43,813 nt of DNA, from positions 1 through 43,813 of the forward strand of contig JAAYST010000072.1 of the NCBI GenBank assembly GCA_012518265.1, given 5' to 3'. The DNA is from Candidatus Methanofrustulum fimipullorum (GTDB lineage Archaea; Halobacteriota; Methanosarcinia; Methanosarcinales; Methanosarcinaceae). Position 1 is the first letter of the stretch. Every line of letters begins with the position of its first letter. The notes below the pieces were generated by a model, which saw only the letters and a list, made by a program, of their open reading frames with translations, was not told the DNA's origin and made no database searches. Positions 8,551 to 17,958 of this stretch are shown piece by piece. The translations under genes and the position numbers were made by a program.

Positions 8551-10422
8551 AGATTTTGAGCCGGTTACCTCCTCTTCGTCTAAACCTTCAACAATAAACG
8601 GGTCTAAAGATAATAATTCATCTACTAAAGAGTTTTCGACAAAGAAGCGATAAACTTTGGAAGTGTTGGGAGAAAGTGTAATGTCCCATATATAATCGAA
8701 ATCAGAACCAACTGTAACTGTTTGAATAGGGGGAGGACTGGGATCCGAAATATTAAAAGGAAATATTACGTGGAGTAAAAATTTTCGACGACTTGGTCCA
8801 TAATTTCTTACAATTATTGCAAAATCAATTTTATTAGGATCTATTGGATTTTGTTTCACCTGTTTGGAAACAAGAAGATTACCCATTACATTTGCTACTA
8901 CCGGATTTATATCCGGGACTTTTTGTTCTGTAATTTCAGACACTTTTTCGGCCATAAGTGGCAACAGCTTTGTAATGATTACTTCTTTTTCTTTCCTTTT
9001 TTGGAGTTCATTTTGCCTGCCCAAATAAGATTTTAATTTGCGTCCGAGTTCTTTTACGGCAAGCTCGGCTTCTTCTTTTATAATATCAATGCCGGCAACG
9101 GCATCTTTAGATTCCGAAGTAAAAGGAACGTTTGTCGATGCGATATGGATTAATAAAACAAACGGCCCGAACGGAATTCCGCCACCGGGCTGACTTATCC
9201 CGTACTGTTTCCACTTTACATTTTCAACTGCCTGAGTTAAAGCGCAGGCGCCTTGCTGATACAAAAGCGGAACGCGGTTTGCAAAACGTAATACGGATGC
9301 CTTTTCATCTTTTGCGAAATTGCCGCCGTATGCAATTCCCGCCTCTATAATAAACGGATTTCCGGAATGTATTGCCGGTTTTCTTGTAGTAGTTACTATA
9401 AAGTCGGCGCTGTATTCTTTTTGAAGACCTTTATAAATCAGATCTTCACCGATGGGTGATAAACAATCGGTCGACGGCGACATGATTTTTACTTTGTTGA
9501 AAGCTTTTATAAGTTTTTCAAAATCGCTGTGCTTTAATTCCTTTACCGGATATTCGGGATCTAGCCCCGCCGCTTTACAGATTTCGTCTGCTGTTTGTAA
9601 ACCGACTTTTGAAAAAGAATAGCGTAAAAAAGGAGAAAGTTTTTGCCTTTCTGTTCGGTTTATCATTTTCATTAAAGTTCCGAGTTCAATTCCGTGCGGA
9701 TGCGGAAGTATTTCTTCAGCTTTTTTAGGAAGTATGTCTGTTGCGCGCTCGAATAAATACTCGTTTCCGTCAGGCTCAATTAAGCGAATCCTGGCGTGAG
9801 GATTAACAATGGCTGTAGATTTCAAGTACTCGTAAACTGACTGTTTTCTTCCCTTTACGTAAGACGCGTTCATTTCCATTTCAATTCTGGTACCTTGAGG
9901 CCTCTCCCAGCTTTGCGTTTTTTCGTCTATGATTTCCGGTTCGTTTAATTGAGTGTTTATCATTAATTCGTAATAGTGTGCAGGCTCTTCGGGTCCGATT
10001 TTTGAAATTACTTTAGTAGATTTCCCTGACGTTATTTGAGAATATAAAACTGCTGCAGAAATACCGATTCCTTGTTGCCCCCGGCTTTGCTTTAATGCAT
10101 GAAAACGAGAACCGTAAAGCAATTTAGCAAAAATTTTGGGAAGCTGCTCACGAACAATTCCGGGTCCGTTATCTTCAACAATTATGTACACGTAATCGCT
10201 GTCGTTTTTCTCGATTTGGACTAAAATATCCGGAAGAATTCCCGCTTCTTCACATGCGTCAAGAGCATTATCTACCGCTTCTTTTACAGTTGTTATAAGC
10301 GCACGAGGGCCGGAATCAAAACCCAAAATCTGTCTGTTTTTTTCAAAAAATTCCGCAACACTAATAGACTTTTGTTGCTTTGCAAGTTCTTGTGCAATCG
10401 GTTTATCTGTTTTTTCACTCAT
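8533..10422 (-). CDS. top6B: type IIB DNA topoisomerase VI subunit B
   Basis: ATPase subunit of topoisomerase VI, which relaxes and decatenates DNA with the Top6A cleavage subunit. 629 aa, a normal length. GHKL-ATPase motifs are clear: N box [11 protein letters not shown] (49-59), DNGPGI (84-89), and GQQGIG (115-120) in the ATP lid; GTRIEMEM follows. The middle H2TH and transducer regions read as family-typical (TEIR-like stretch, [14 protein letters not shown]). Top6A is not in the window; the next gene downstream on this strand is nrfH. The upstream 161-aa gene is 64 bases away, so they may be co-transcribed. Confidence 0.97.
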   Translation of the reverse strand: MSEKTDKPIAQELAKQQKSISVAEFFEKNRQILGFDSGPRALITTVKEAVDNALDACEEAGILPDILVQIEKNDSDYVYIIVEDNGPGIVREQLPKIFAKLLYGSRFHALKQSRGQQGIGISAAVLYSQITSGKSTKVISKIGPEEPAHYYELMINTQLNEPEIIDEKTQSWERPQGTRIEMEMNASYVKGRKQSVYEYLKSTAIVNPHARIRLIEPDGNEYLFERATDILPKKAEEILPHPHGIELGTLMKMINRTERQKLSPFLRYSFSKVGLQTADEICKAAGLDPEYPVKELKHSDFEKLIKAFNKVKIMSPSTDCLSPIGEDLIYKGLQKEYSADFIVTTTRKPAIHSGNPFIIEAGIAYGGNFAKDEKASVLRFANRVPLLYQQGACALTQAVENVKWKQYGISQPGGGIPFGPFVLLIHIASTNVPFTSESKDAVAGIDIIKEEAELAVKELGRKLKSYLGRQNELQKRKEKEVIITKLLPLMAEKVSEITEQKVPDINPVVANVMGNLLVSKQVKQNPIDPNKIDFAIIVRNYGPSRRKFLLHVIFPFNISDPSPPPIQTVTVGSDFDYIWDITLSPNTSKVYRFFVENSLVDELLSLDPFIVEGLDEEEVTGSKSIKTMF

Positions 10423-10486
10423 TATTTAATCACGAACATAAAAATAAAATAAATAAAATTAAAAAATAAAAAGTAAAAAATCAAAA

Positions 10487-10972
10487 TTAAATCGGTTTTT
10501 CACTTTTTTTAATTTGGAGAACGCTTGTTTCTATCTCTTCCGGTATTTTAGAAATAAAAGCCATCGTCTGGATATTTTGTTTTTGAGCATTTAATATTGC
10601 ATCGATTTGTTCTTGAGGAAGGTCTTTTGAAGAACTTATAACAAAAAACGCTTTAAACTTTTCATTTAAATCATCTTTTTCGTTTACGACATAAAAATCA
10701 ATATGCTTTTTATTTTCTTTTAAAAAGTCAACTATTTTTTTTAATTCGTCCCAAGTATCGCAGAGATGAGTCGATTTTCCTCCCGCATTTTGAACATACC
10801 AGTCGCGAGATATGCTTGGGTAAGAGAGATATTGTCGATTTATATCCTCGCTTAACTTTACAACTTTATCAAAATCGCGCTCAACGCTGAAAAATTTCCA
10901 ACCGTTATCAGTAAAATATTGCTCAGAGCAAACCTTTAAAATTTTTTTCGCATTTTCCGAATTAATTTTCAT
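10487..10972 (-). CDS. hypothetical protein upstream of top6B
   Basis: 161 aa, soluble, mixed helix and strand, with no signal or membrane segment. A Trp/Tyr-containing middle (RDWYVQNAGGKSTHLCDTWDEL) and a later FYVVNEKDDLNEKFKAFFVISSS strand pattern suggest a compact alpha/beta domain. I do not recognise the family. The start is the ATG at 10972. Position immediately upstream of top6B on the same strand suggests co-expression, but gives no clear functional clue. Confidence 0.75.
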   Translation of the reverse strand: MKINSENAKKILKVCSEQYFTDNGWKFFSVERDFDKVVKLSEDINRQYLSYPSISRDWYVQNAGGKSTHLCDTWDELKKIVDFLKENKKHIDFYVVNEKDDLNEKFKAFFVISSSKDLPQEQIDAILNAQKQNIQTMAFISKIPEEIETSVLQIKKSEKPI

Positions 10973-11068
10973 ATTATGCCACCTTAAAAAAATAGTAAAT
11001 TAAACGATATTAAATTGTTCATTTATTTATAAAAAGTTTTAGAACAAATCCAATTAAAAAACAGATTC

Positions 11069-11104
11069 AAGACATAATTTGTGCAAATGCACAAATTATG
11101 TCTT
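11069..11104. terminator. strong 17-bp hairpin, possible terminator
   Basis: AGACATAATTTGTGCA and its perfect complement flank AA (11070-11085 and 11088-11103), extended by one A-T pair. It lies 42 bases after the stop of the membrane protein gene at 11147 (minus strand). On that strand a T6 run follows seven bases after the stem, so it may terminate that transcript. Its near-perfect symmetry could equally make it a protein-binding operator for the downstream 10972 gene. Confidence 0.6.
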
Positions 11105-11146
11105 ATTATAAATCGTTTATCGTTTTATTCTTATCATTTTATCGTC

Positions 11147-11713
11147 TTATCGTTTTCTCTTAGCCAAATCTATTTTATTCTTAACTTTTCTCTTTTTACT
11201 TGTATCGCTTTCATCTATTTTATCATAAATATCTTGGTCTACTTCATCGTAGTCGTATTTAGATAAGTCAAGCTCCTCAAGTCCCAATTCGTCGTACGAT
11301 TCTGTAATTTCTTCGTCATCAAAATCGTAATCATCTGAAGCTGTTTCCGATTCGGCCTTTACTTTATCGACTTTTTCTACGTCCGTTTTTTCTTTTGACG
11401 CTTTTTCTTTTAATTCATTTTCTTTTGACGTTTTTTCTTTGGATTCATTTTCTTTATTGAATTTATCTGTTTTTGTACTTTCCTTTGTGCCGTCTTCTAC
11501 TGATATTACTTTTCTTATTGAATAAATTGCATACAAAATCGCTACAAGCGCAATAATCATTATAATAATACCGAGTATTGTAGCAAAAAAGATAGGGAAA
11601 AATGTAAGACTTAAAAATGAGATAATAAAACCTGTAAAACCGATTATTACGGAATACAAAACAACCCGGTCGTATTTGCCTGTGTCGTTTGTATTATTCT
11701 TTTTTGAATTCAT
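11147..11713 (-). CDS. two-helix membrane protein with charged cytoplasmic tail
   Basis: 188 aa. A polar N-terminus is followed by two close hydrophobic segments (about residues 20-40 and 44-68). A long tail comes next, first Lys/Glu/Ser/Thr low complexity with repeated KEKASKEK-like units, then strongly acidic (DDYDFDDEEITESYDELGLEELDLSKYDYDEVDQD in parts), and a basic end (KKRKVKNKIDLAKRKR). Such tails are disordered or coiled. The family is not recognised. The start is supported by a strong AAGGAG nine bases before ATG 11713. A palindromic operator-like element lies about 45-60 bases upstream. Confidence 0.75.
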   Translation of the reverse strand: MNSKKNNTNDTGKYDRVVLYSVIIGFTGFIISFLSLTFFPIFFATILGIIIMIIALVAILYAIYSIRKVISVEDGTKESTKTDKFNKENESKEKTSKENELKEKASKEKTDVEKVDKVKAESETASDDYDFDDEEITESYDELGLEELDLSKYDYDEVDQDIYDKIDESDTSKKRKVKNKIDLAKRKR

Positions 11714-11758
11714 AGTTGTAAATCTCCTTAAAATTTAATGAAAAATAATATTTTAATA

Positions 11759-11802
11759 TATCAAATGTATTTGATAGTATAACAATAAATGTATTTGATA
11801 TA
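11759..11802 (-). promoter_or_regulatory. palindromic operator-like element in promoter of the membrane protein gene
   Basis: TATCAAAT-GT-ATTTGATA (11759-11776) is a perfect 8-bp inverted repeat, and a second ATGTATTTGATA half-site follows at 11790-11801. It sits where the TATA box of the minus-strand gene starting at 11713 should be, so a bound dimeric repressor would block transcription. Inferred from symmetry and position only. Confidence 0.45.
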
Positions 11803-11867
11803 TATTAAATGGACCGTAAAAATAAAAATTAGAGATGTATGAAAAATTTTACATGAAAAATAAAAAG

Positions 11868-11890
11868 GAAAAGCCGCATCGCGGCTTTTC
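11868..11890 (-). terminator. GC-rich terminator-like hairpin at the edge of the repeat array
   Basis: GAAAAGCCGC and GCGGCTTTTC pair over a 3-base loop. On the minus strand the stem is followed by CTTTTTATTTTT, the form of an intrinsic terminator for a transcript arriving from the repeat array at 11940-12625. Confidence 0.65.
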
Positions 11891-11939
11891 ATAAAAAGAA
11901 TAAAACGAAACAACAAAATTAGGCCACCGACACTAAAAC

Positions 11940-12625
11940 CGAAAAGGAAAAGAATAAAATGAAGCGAACGTTAAAATCCTAAAAGAATAAACGAAACAAC
12001 GGCGTATCATTGACATCAAAAAAAACGAGGCACGGAAAAAATCCTAAAATGCACCGCGCCAAAACAAAAAAAACGGCGCAAGGTCGTATCATTGACACAC
12101 GAAAAAACGGAGCGAACGTTAAAATCCTAAAAGAATAAAACGAAACTACGGCGTATCATTGACACCAACAAAAAACGAGTCACGAAAAATCCTAAAATGC
12201 GCCGCACCAAAACAAAAAAAACGGAGCGAGGTCGTATCATTGACACACGAAAAAACGGAGCGAACGTTAAAATCCTAAAAGAATAAAACGAAACTACGGC
12301 GTATCATTGACATTAACAAAAAACGAGGCACGGAAAAAATCCTAAAATGTACTGCGCCAAAACAAAAAAAACGGAGCGAGGTCGTATCATTGAAACTCAA
12401 AAAAACGAAGCGAACGTTAAAACCCTAAAAAAGAATAAAACGAAGCGAACGTTAAAGTCCTAAAAAGAATAAAACGAAGTAACGGCGTATCGTTGACATC
12501 AACAAAAAAACGGGCAACGGAAAAAATCCTAAAATACGCCGCGCCAAAACAAAAAAAACGGCGCAAGGTCGTATCATTGACACTCAAAAAAAGGAAGCGA
12601 ACGTTAAAATCCTAAAAGAATAAAC
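11940..12625. repeat. non-coding tandem array, period about 148-152 bp
   Basis: The word GCGAACGTTAAA starts at 11964, 12112, 12260, 12410, 12445 and 12597, i.e. a 148-152-bp unit repeated about four times with one 35-bp local duplication. Each unit has two halves that both carry AAATCCTAAAA and then CGTATCATTGACA, so GTATCATTGACA (or a close variant) occurs about eight times at alternating spacings of roughly 67 and 82 bp. It is more GC-rich than its flanks. Stops occur in all frames I tried and no ORF spans a unit. It sits in the divergent spacer between the membrane protein gene and tsr3, with a terminator-like hairpin at its left edge. Function unknown; candidates are a repetitive non-coding RNA locus or a protein-binding array. 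Confidence 0.85.
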
Positions 12626-12672
12626 AAACTGCAAAACAAAACAAACAAACCAAAACAAACAATAAAAGGGAG

Positions 12673-13206
12673 ATGTATCAAATTAAAAGTAAAGAAAGTG
12701 AATCGGATATCCGACTTTATTTGTATTATGCAAATCAATGTAATCCGAAAAAATGTACGGGAAAGAGACTCTCAAAATTCAATTTGGTAAATTTATACGA
12801 GGAAATCAAAAAAACACCGCAATATTCAATATTGCTGGACCCGACAGCGGAAAAAGCGGTATCGAAAGAAGATAATACGGAAAACGGAATTGTTGTTTTG
12901 GATTGCACGTGGACACATGCGGAAGAAACGTTTCCTCTTCTTTATCAAAAGAAACTCCAAAGAAGAGCGTTGCCGTTTCTTGTTGCGGCAAATCCGGTTA
13001 ATTTCGGAAGACCTTTTCAGTTGACTTCGGCCGAAGCTTTTGCCGCGGCATTATATATCTACGGGAAAAAAGAACAGGCTGAAGAAATCATGTCAAAATT
13101 TAATTGGGGATATGTATTTTTAAAAATGAATGAAGAACCGCTTGAAGAATACTCAAACGCAAAAAATAGTAAAGAAATTGTTGAAATTCAAAGTTATTAT
13201 TTGTAA
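12673..13206 (+). CDS. tsr3: Tsr3-type rRNA aminocarboxypropyltransferase (DUF367)
   Basis: Transfers the 3-amino-3-carboxypropyl group of SAM to a hypermodified uridine of small-subunit rRNA; archaeal homologue of yeast Tsr3. 177 aa. Family hallmarks are [17 protein letters not shown] (about 75-92), the [26 protein letters not shown] region (about 99-124) that binds SAM, and [12 protein letters not shown]. The start ATG follows GGGAG by a few bases. The last 30 bases including the stop are duplicated just downstream (13211-13239). Confidence 0.93.
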   Translation: MYQIKSKESESDIRLYLYYANQCNPKKCTGKRLSKFNLVNLYEEIKKTPQYSILLDPTAEKAVSKEDNTENGIVVLDCTWTHAEETFPLLYQKKLQRRALPFLVAANPVNFGRPFQLTSAEAFAAALYIYGKKEQAEEIMSKFNWGYVFLKMNEEPLEEYSNAKNSKEIVEIQSYYL

Positions 13207-13239
13207 ATTATTGAAATTCAAAGTTATTATTTGTAAATT
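13181..13239. repeat. 30-bp tandem duplication of the tsr3 3' end
   Basis: TTGAAATTCAAAGTTATTAT plus TTGTAAATT occurs at 13181 and again at 13211. The first copy is coding and includes the tsr3 stop; the second is untranslated. Confidence 0.85.
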
Positions 13240-13367
13240 GTTTAATTTTGTAAGTTATTAATAGCTTGTAACTTATTAATAGTATGAACATCTTAGTTAG
13301 TTCGATGATTATAAAATAAATTAAAAATAAATAAATTAACTGGATTAAATAAAACCGTGATGATATA

Positions 13368-14936
13368 GTGTCTGGGAAAGATTTGGGACCGATTAGAAAA
13401 CATATTCAAAGTTTTGATATCAGTTTTCATGGCGGTAAAGTTTTGGAGTATGCCGAAAAACTCGGAATTCCTGAAGAGGAAATATTGGATTTTAGTGCGA
13501 ATTTGAATCCGTTGGGAAGTCCTTTCGATTATCATGAATATAATTTGAGTATTGAAGAAATTGCAAAAAAAGCGCACGAGAAATCTATAAATTATCCTGA
13601 CAACAGATATTTAGATTTTAAATCGGCCGCTGCAAAGTTTACCGGTTTTGAAAACGTAAAACCGGAAAACATAATTCCGGGAAACGGTTCAACTGAAATT
13701 ATAAGATTGATTGCACATTGCGTTTTGGAAAAAGGTGACAAAATAATTGTTCCGTACCCGACGTTTGGCGAATATGAAGCGCAGTGCCGAATTCAAGACG
13801 TGGAAATAATCGATGTCGCTTTGGATGAAGTAATGAGCTTTTCGAAAGAAGAAATAAAAGAAAAAGAAGCGAAAATACTCTTTTTATGCAATCCTAACAA
13901 TCCTGACGGGCGCCTTTGGAAAAGAGAAGAAATATTAAAACTGGCAAAAAAGTGTGAAAATGCAAAAACGCTTTTGTTTGTAGACGAAGCGTTCATTGAG
14001 CTGTCCGACGTAAAACAAAGTGTAGCCGACATCGCTGCAGAAAACGATTATGTATTTGTGATGAGGTCCCTTACAAAAGCGTTCGGGCTTCCCGGAATTC
14101 GATTAGGTTTCGGAATTGCAACAAAACACATTGCAGACATATTAAACGTTGCAAGGCTTACATGGAACTTAAGTCCTTATCAGGAAATGACGGCTGTCGC
14201 TCTTTTGTCAATGGAAGGGGGAGTAAATTCCGATTTTTTGAAAAAGTCGAGAGAATATATTTTTGAAGAAGGAAAGTTTTTACGGGAAAAAATATCCGAA
14301 ATATGGGGATTTATACCGGGTGAAGTAAATACAAATTATATATTGGTAGATATAAGCCAAAGAAAGTTCGGATCTTCTGAGTTAGTTGAAAGAATGGCAA
14401 ACCACGGCGTTTTAGTCAGGGACTGCATATCGTTTAAAGGTCTTAAAGACGGATATGTGAGAGTGGCTGTCAGAACAAGAGAAGAAAATATTGAGCTTAT
14501 AAATACTTTTAAAATTGTAATTCAGGAATGGGCAAGAGATTTTGCCAAAAACGAACTGAAAGAAAATTTAAAAAACAAAAAAGGAAAAACAGGCGAAAAC
14601 GGAAGAAAAACATGCGAATATTACCCGTGCCATTTTGAAGGGCAGGACTGCACTTTCTGTTATTGTCCGTTCTACCCATGCAACGATACAAGAACAGGCG
14701 GTTGTTTTGTAGAAAAAACAAGGACAAAAGAGCTTGTATGGAGTTGTATCGACTGCTACATTGTGCATCTAAGAGAGCCGGTAGACCAAATAATGGAATA
14801 TCTTATGAAAGACGAAGACACGGACAAAATGATCGAATGTGCATGGAACAAAGTAATGATTCCGATTTTGGAACAAAAAGATGAAAAACAAATTCTTGCA
14901 ATTTGTAAAGAAATAAAAAAACAAAATGAAAATTAA
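13368..14936 (+). CDS. cobD: threonine-phosphate decarboxylase CobD fused to a Cys-rich domain
   Basis: PLP enzyme making aminopropanol phosphate from L-threonine phosphate for the cobalamin nucleotide loop. Residues 1-400 form the fold-type I aminotransferase-like domain: NLNPLGSP near the N-terminus, NPNNPDGRLW, VDEAFIEL, and SLTKAFGLPGIRLG with K237 as PLP lysine. Residues about 416-475 form a Cys-rich module (CEYYPCHFEGQDC, CYCPFYPC, CIDCY) like Pfam zf-like PF04071, found fused or linked to cobalamin genes in methanogens. The start is a GTG at 13368 after a GTGAT-type RBS. It heads the run cobD-cbiB-cobZ-cobS-cobY. Confidence 0.93.
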   Translation: MSGKDLGPIRKHIQSFDISFHGGKVLEYAEKLGIPEEEILDFSANLNPLGSPFDYHEYNLSIEEIAKKAHEKSINYPDNRYLDFKSAAAKFTGFENVKPENIIPGNGSTEIIRLIAHCVLEKGDKIIVPYPTFGEYEAQCRIQDVEIIDVALDEVMSFSKEEIKEKEAKILFLCNPNNPDGRLWKREEILKLAKKCENAKTLLFVDEAFIELSDVKQSVADIAAENDYVFVMRSLTKAFGLPGIRLGFGIATKHIADILNVARLTWNLSPYQEMTAVALLSMEGGVNSDFLKKSREYIFEEGKFLREKISEIWGFIPGEVNTNYILVDISQRKFGSSELVERMANHGVLVRDCISFKGLKDGYVRVAVRTREENIELINTFKIVIQEWARDFAKNELKENLKNKKGKTGENGRKTCEYYPCHFEGQDCTFCYCPFYPCNDTRTGGCFVEKTRTKELVWSCIDCYIVHLREPVDQIMEYLMKDEDTDKMIECAWNKVMIPILEQKDEKQILAICKEIKKQNEN

Positions 14937-14986
14937 AACAAAAAAATAAAACAAAAAAAAATAAAACAAAAAACGGCGGAAAACAA

Positions 14987-16084
14987 TTGACTAATCTCGG
15001 TTATTATTTAGAGAATATATTAAATTTTACGGATTTGGCAGGCTTAGATTTAACTTTACAAAACGTATTAAATCCGTTCAACCAACCTTATTACGAGTTT
15101 GCGGCAGTGCTTTTAATTGCGGTTTTGGCAGATTTAATCTTCCAAGAGCCGCCAACGGCAATACATCCGGTAGTTTTAATCGGAAAATGGATTTCTTTTG
15201 TCAAAAAGCATGTTCCGAATTCATATAAGAAATTGTACGGCATATTTATAGGCTTGTCAACAATTTTTATTTCTGGAGCGGGAGCTTTCTTAATACTCTA
15301 TTTGACAAATTTGGATTTTGTGCCCGCAATAATTCGAGTCATAATACAAGCATTCTTTTTAAAAGCAACTTTTGCAATTCGCAGTATGATAACGCCTGCA
15401 AATGCAATATATAAAGAAATGAAAACTACGAGTGAAAGGGAAAATATAAGATTTGAACTTAGAACGTATGTGAGTCGCGATACTAAAAAATTAAGCGACG
15501 AGCATATTGTATCTGCAATAGTTGAGTCAATCTCGGAAAATTATGTCGACTCGATTCTTTCTCCTATATTTTACTATGCGGTTTTCGGACCTTACGGACT
15601 GATTGCAGCATATTGTTTTAAAGCTGCCAGCACCCTTGACTCGATGGTTGGATATAAAGATGAAATACATAAAGAGATCGGTTGGTTTTCCGCAAAAACA
15701 GATGACGTTTTAAACTTTATTCCCGCAAGAATTTCTCCCGTTTTCTTAGCAATCGGAGCAATTTGTTCAAATTTTATTCCCAAAATCAAACCGAAACCTG
15801 AATTCTCCGCAAAAGAATGTATAAAATGCACGATTAAATATCATTCCGTTTCCAAATCTCCAAATTCGGGATGGTCGATGGCGGCAGCAGCCGGCGCATT
15901 GAAAGTGAAACTCGTAAAAGAAGGAGAATATGTAATAGGAGAACTTTACGAAAAAGTGAATATCGAAGATATTAAAAGAATATCGATATTGCTTATTACA
16001 TCGTCTGTAATTCTTGTAACTATATTTTTATTTGTGATGACTGTTATTCCGTATATATTCAGATTCTGTTTTCAAATTTCCTAA
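14987..16084 (+). CDS. cbiB: adenosylcobinamide-phosphate synthase CbiB
   Basis: Integral membrane enzyme that attaches aminopropanol phosphate to adenosylcobyric acid, the step after CobD. 365 aa. The family signature near the N-terminus (DLIFQEPPTAIHPVVLIGKWIS) and later REN-containing RTYVSRDT, SENYVDS and NSGWSMAAAAGAL are present. The start is a TTG at 14987 with GGCGGA upstream. The C-terminus is hydrophobic, and its last codons are part of a 22-bp tandem repeat that continues past the stop. It lies 50 bases after cobD. Confidence 0.93.
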   Translation: MTNLGYYLENILNFTDLAGLDLTLQNVLNPFNQPYYEFAAVLLIAVLADLIFQEPPTAIHPVVLIGKWISFVKKHVPNSYKKLYGIFIGLSTIFISGAGAFLILYLTNLDFVPAIIRVIIQAFFLKATFAIRSMITPANAIYKEMKTTSERENIRFELRTYVSRDTKKLSDEHIVSAIVESISENYVDSILSPIFYYAVFGPYGLIAAYCFKAASTLDSMVGYKDEIHKEIGWFSAKTDDVLNFIPARISPVFLAIGAICSNFIPKIKPKPEFSAKECIKCTIKYHSVSKSPNSGWSMAAAAGALKVKLVKEGEYVIGELYEKVNIEDIKRISILLITSSVILVTIFLFVMTVIPYIFRFCFQIS

Positions 16085-16190
16085 ATTATGTTTTTAGATT
16101 TTCTAAATTATGTTTTCAGATTTCCTAAATTATGTATTCAAATTTCCTAAATTATGTTTATAAATTTCCTAAAATTATGTTTCTAAATCT
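16060..16190. repeat. 22-bp tandem repeat growing out of the cbiB 3' end
   Basis: CTAAATTATG recurs at 16081, 16103, 16125 and 16147, with a variant at 16169, at an exact 22-bp period. The preceding coding bases (CTGTTTTCAAATTTC, the cbiB C-terminus) are the related first unit, so the array looks like repeated duplication of the gene end and stop codon. Confidence 0.85.
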
Positions 16191-16207
16191 TTTCGAGGTT
16201 GTATTCT

Positions 16208-16705
16208 ATGAATAAAATTGCTGAAAAAAAATATGCAATTGAAAAAGTATTGGCAGAAGAAGGAATTTCTTATGATTCCTTGCTAAAGACTGCTCTTGAA
16301 TTTTATGTGCCGCATCCCGGAATTGAAACTGAAGAAAAAGCGGCATATTATTTTAGAAGAGAATATGATTATGCACTAAGCGACCCTAATGTGTCTCTTC
16401 TCATATATTCAGCAGTTTTGCTTGAAAGAGAAGGAAAAAAAGGAAATCTTCCGGATTTAAGTAAAGAGTCATATGAGAAAGATATGACTTTTATAATAGC
16501 TGATGAAGTTTTGGGAGAAAGTTTGGCCGAATATATCGGAGGTCATAAAGGAAAATTTGAGTTTGTAAGATTTGATAAAAACAAACCCGGAATTTTAAAA
16601 GAACTCGGACCCTTTATTGACGATATAATCGGAGGACTGCTTGGAGGAATTTCCGCAAATATGTATTCAAGAGCCGGATTTGAAAAAGAATATGAATGTA
16701 AATAA
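16208..16705 (+). CDS. cobZ: alpha-ribazole phosphatase CobZ
   Basis: PgpA-like archaeal phosphatase that dephosphorylates alpha-ribazole-5'-phosphate (or the cobalamin phosphate) late in B12 synthesis, first described in Methanosarcina mazei. 165 aa from ATG 16208, placed after the GAGGTT RBS (16195-16200); the in-frame TTG at 16199 overlaps the RBS and is rejected. Similarity to PgpA is seen in FYVPHPGIETEEKAAYYF and the C-terminal LGPFIDDIIGGLLGGISANM. Its place between cbiB and cobS strongly supports the assignment. Confidence 0.88.
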   Translation: MNKIAEKKYAIEKVLAEEGISYDSLLKTALEFYVPHPGIETEEKAAYYFRREYDYALSDPNVSLLIYSAVLLEREGKKGNLPDLSKESYEKDMTFIIADEVLGESLAEYIGGHKGKFEFVRFDKNKPGILKELGPFIDDIIGGLLGGISANMYSRAGFEKEYECK

Positions 16706-16998
16706 TTTTTAAATATGAATATAGATATTAAATAATTCTAAGCTTTTAAATAATTAAAGGTATATTAAATAGCTAAAAAGTAATTAAAAATCATAAATTT
16801 CTTATTTAATTATTGTTTAATTATTATTTAGTTTTATTAAATTTTTTATTAAACTTTATAAAATTTATTATTAAACTTTATTAAATTTATTATTAAACTT
16901 TATTAAATTTTATCATTAAAAAAACCGTTTTTATCGTTTGTTGATTAATTGATTAATTTAATTTTATCATTTTAAAATTTTAAATTGACAGGTGAAGT
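16706..16998. other. AT-rich spacer between cobZ and cobS
   Basis: About 290 bases without a gene. It holds three copies of a 22-bp unit beginning TTATTAAACTTTA (16846, 16868, 16890) and otherwise A/T homopolymeric sequence. A promoter for cobS may lie here, but no distinct box stands out. Confidence 0.6.
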
Positions 16999-17958
16999 AT
17001 GACATTTTGGTTGGCGATGAAGGCCGGTTTCGGTTTCCTATCCACAATTCCTGTAGGAATTACAATGGAAGGAATTGACGCTCTTATGAAAAAATTGTAT
17101 ATGTATGCAATCGTCGGATCGATTTTGGGGCTGATTATAGGAATTTTCGGAGCCGTAACTGAAGTAATTTTCCCGACACCGCTTACTGTTATTTTAATTA
17201 TGGGCTTTATTTATTACATCATCTGGTTTAATCATTTGGACGGTGTCGCCGATATGGGAGACGGGATGACGGCACACGGAACGGTTGAAAAGAAAAGAAA
17301 AGCTCTAAAGGATATGGCGGTCGGTGTCGGTGGAGTTGCTTCAGTTGTTCTTGTTATGTTGGCACTTTATGCGGCTCTTATAACTCTTGAAGGAGCGGCA
17401 ATACAAATCGGTAACGATTTTAAAGATTTAAACTTCTATTCAAATTGGTATATGACCGGACCTTTGACCGGTTTTATATTTGAATTCATATACAATTCGG
17501 CCGCGTATGAATCTGTTGCGTATAACTCTGCTGCATATAACTCATTTAGTCCGAAATTGATTGCAGCAGCAATTATAGGATTAGCTCTTCTCGTCTCCGA
17601 AACGAATGCAAAGCAATCTATGATTACGATTGCAACTTTCGGAAAATCCTTCCAAGAAGGATTGGGTGCAATGACGATTCGAGGCGGAACTTTTAAAAAC
17701 ATGGCTGTAGGGACTGTTTATTCTCTATTAACAGCGTTTCTTTTTTTAGGATTTACAGGTGTTGCCGCAACGTTGTTGTCAATTTTAAGCGCACTTGTCA
17801 TACTCAAAATAAGCAACAAACACTTTGAAGGGCTAAACGGAGACGGAATCGGGGTTTCAAACGAAATCGGAAGAATAGTGTCTATTGTCTCGATTGCCGT
17901 TATATATAATATATTATATAAAATTGCTTTAAACGGAGGTTTTTCATGGACGCTGTAA
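16999..17958 (+). CDS. cobS: adenosylcobinamide-GDP ribazoletransferase (cobalamin synthase) CobS
   Basis: Membrane enzyme joining adenosylcobinamide-GDP to alpha-ribazole (phosphate) to complete cobalamin. 319 aa, longer than most archaeal CobS. Conserved loop HLDGVADMGDGM near residue 80 carries the Asp metal ligands; several membrane helices follow, with a second conserved loop at ALVILKISNKHFEGLNGDGIGVSNEIGR. The extra length includes a loop with repeated Tyr-Asn-Ser units (about 164-180, YNSAAYESVAYNSAAYNS) absent from usual homologues. The RBS GGTGA precedes ATG 16999. It overlaps cobY by 13 bases, so the two are translationally coupled. Confidence 0.93.
   Translation: MTFWLAMKAGFGFLSTIPVGITMEGIDALMKKLYMYAIVGSILGLIIGIFGAVTEVIFPTPLTVILIMGFIYYIIWFNHLDGVADMGDGMTAHGTVEKKRKALKDMAVGVGGVASVVLVMLALYAALITLEGAAIQIGNDFKDLNFYSNWYMTGPLTGFIFEFIYNSAAYESVAYNSAAYNSFSPKLIAAAIIGLALLVSETNAKQSMITIATFGKSFQEGLGAMTIRGGTFKNMAVGTVYSLLTAFLFLGFTGVAATLLSILSALVILKISNKHFEGLNGDGIGVSNEIGRIVSIVSIAVIYNILYKIALNGGFSWTL

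Noticed and set aside
11940-12625. CRISPR array
   Set aside because: Units are about 148 bp with conserved sequence throughout; there are no unique spacers and no cas genes.
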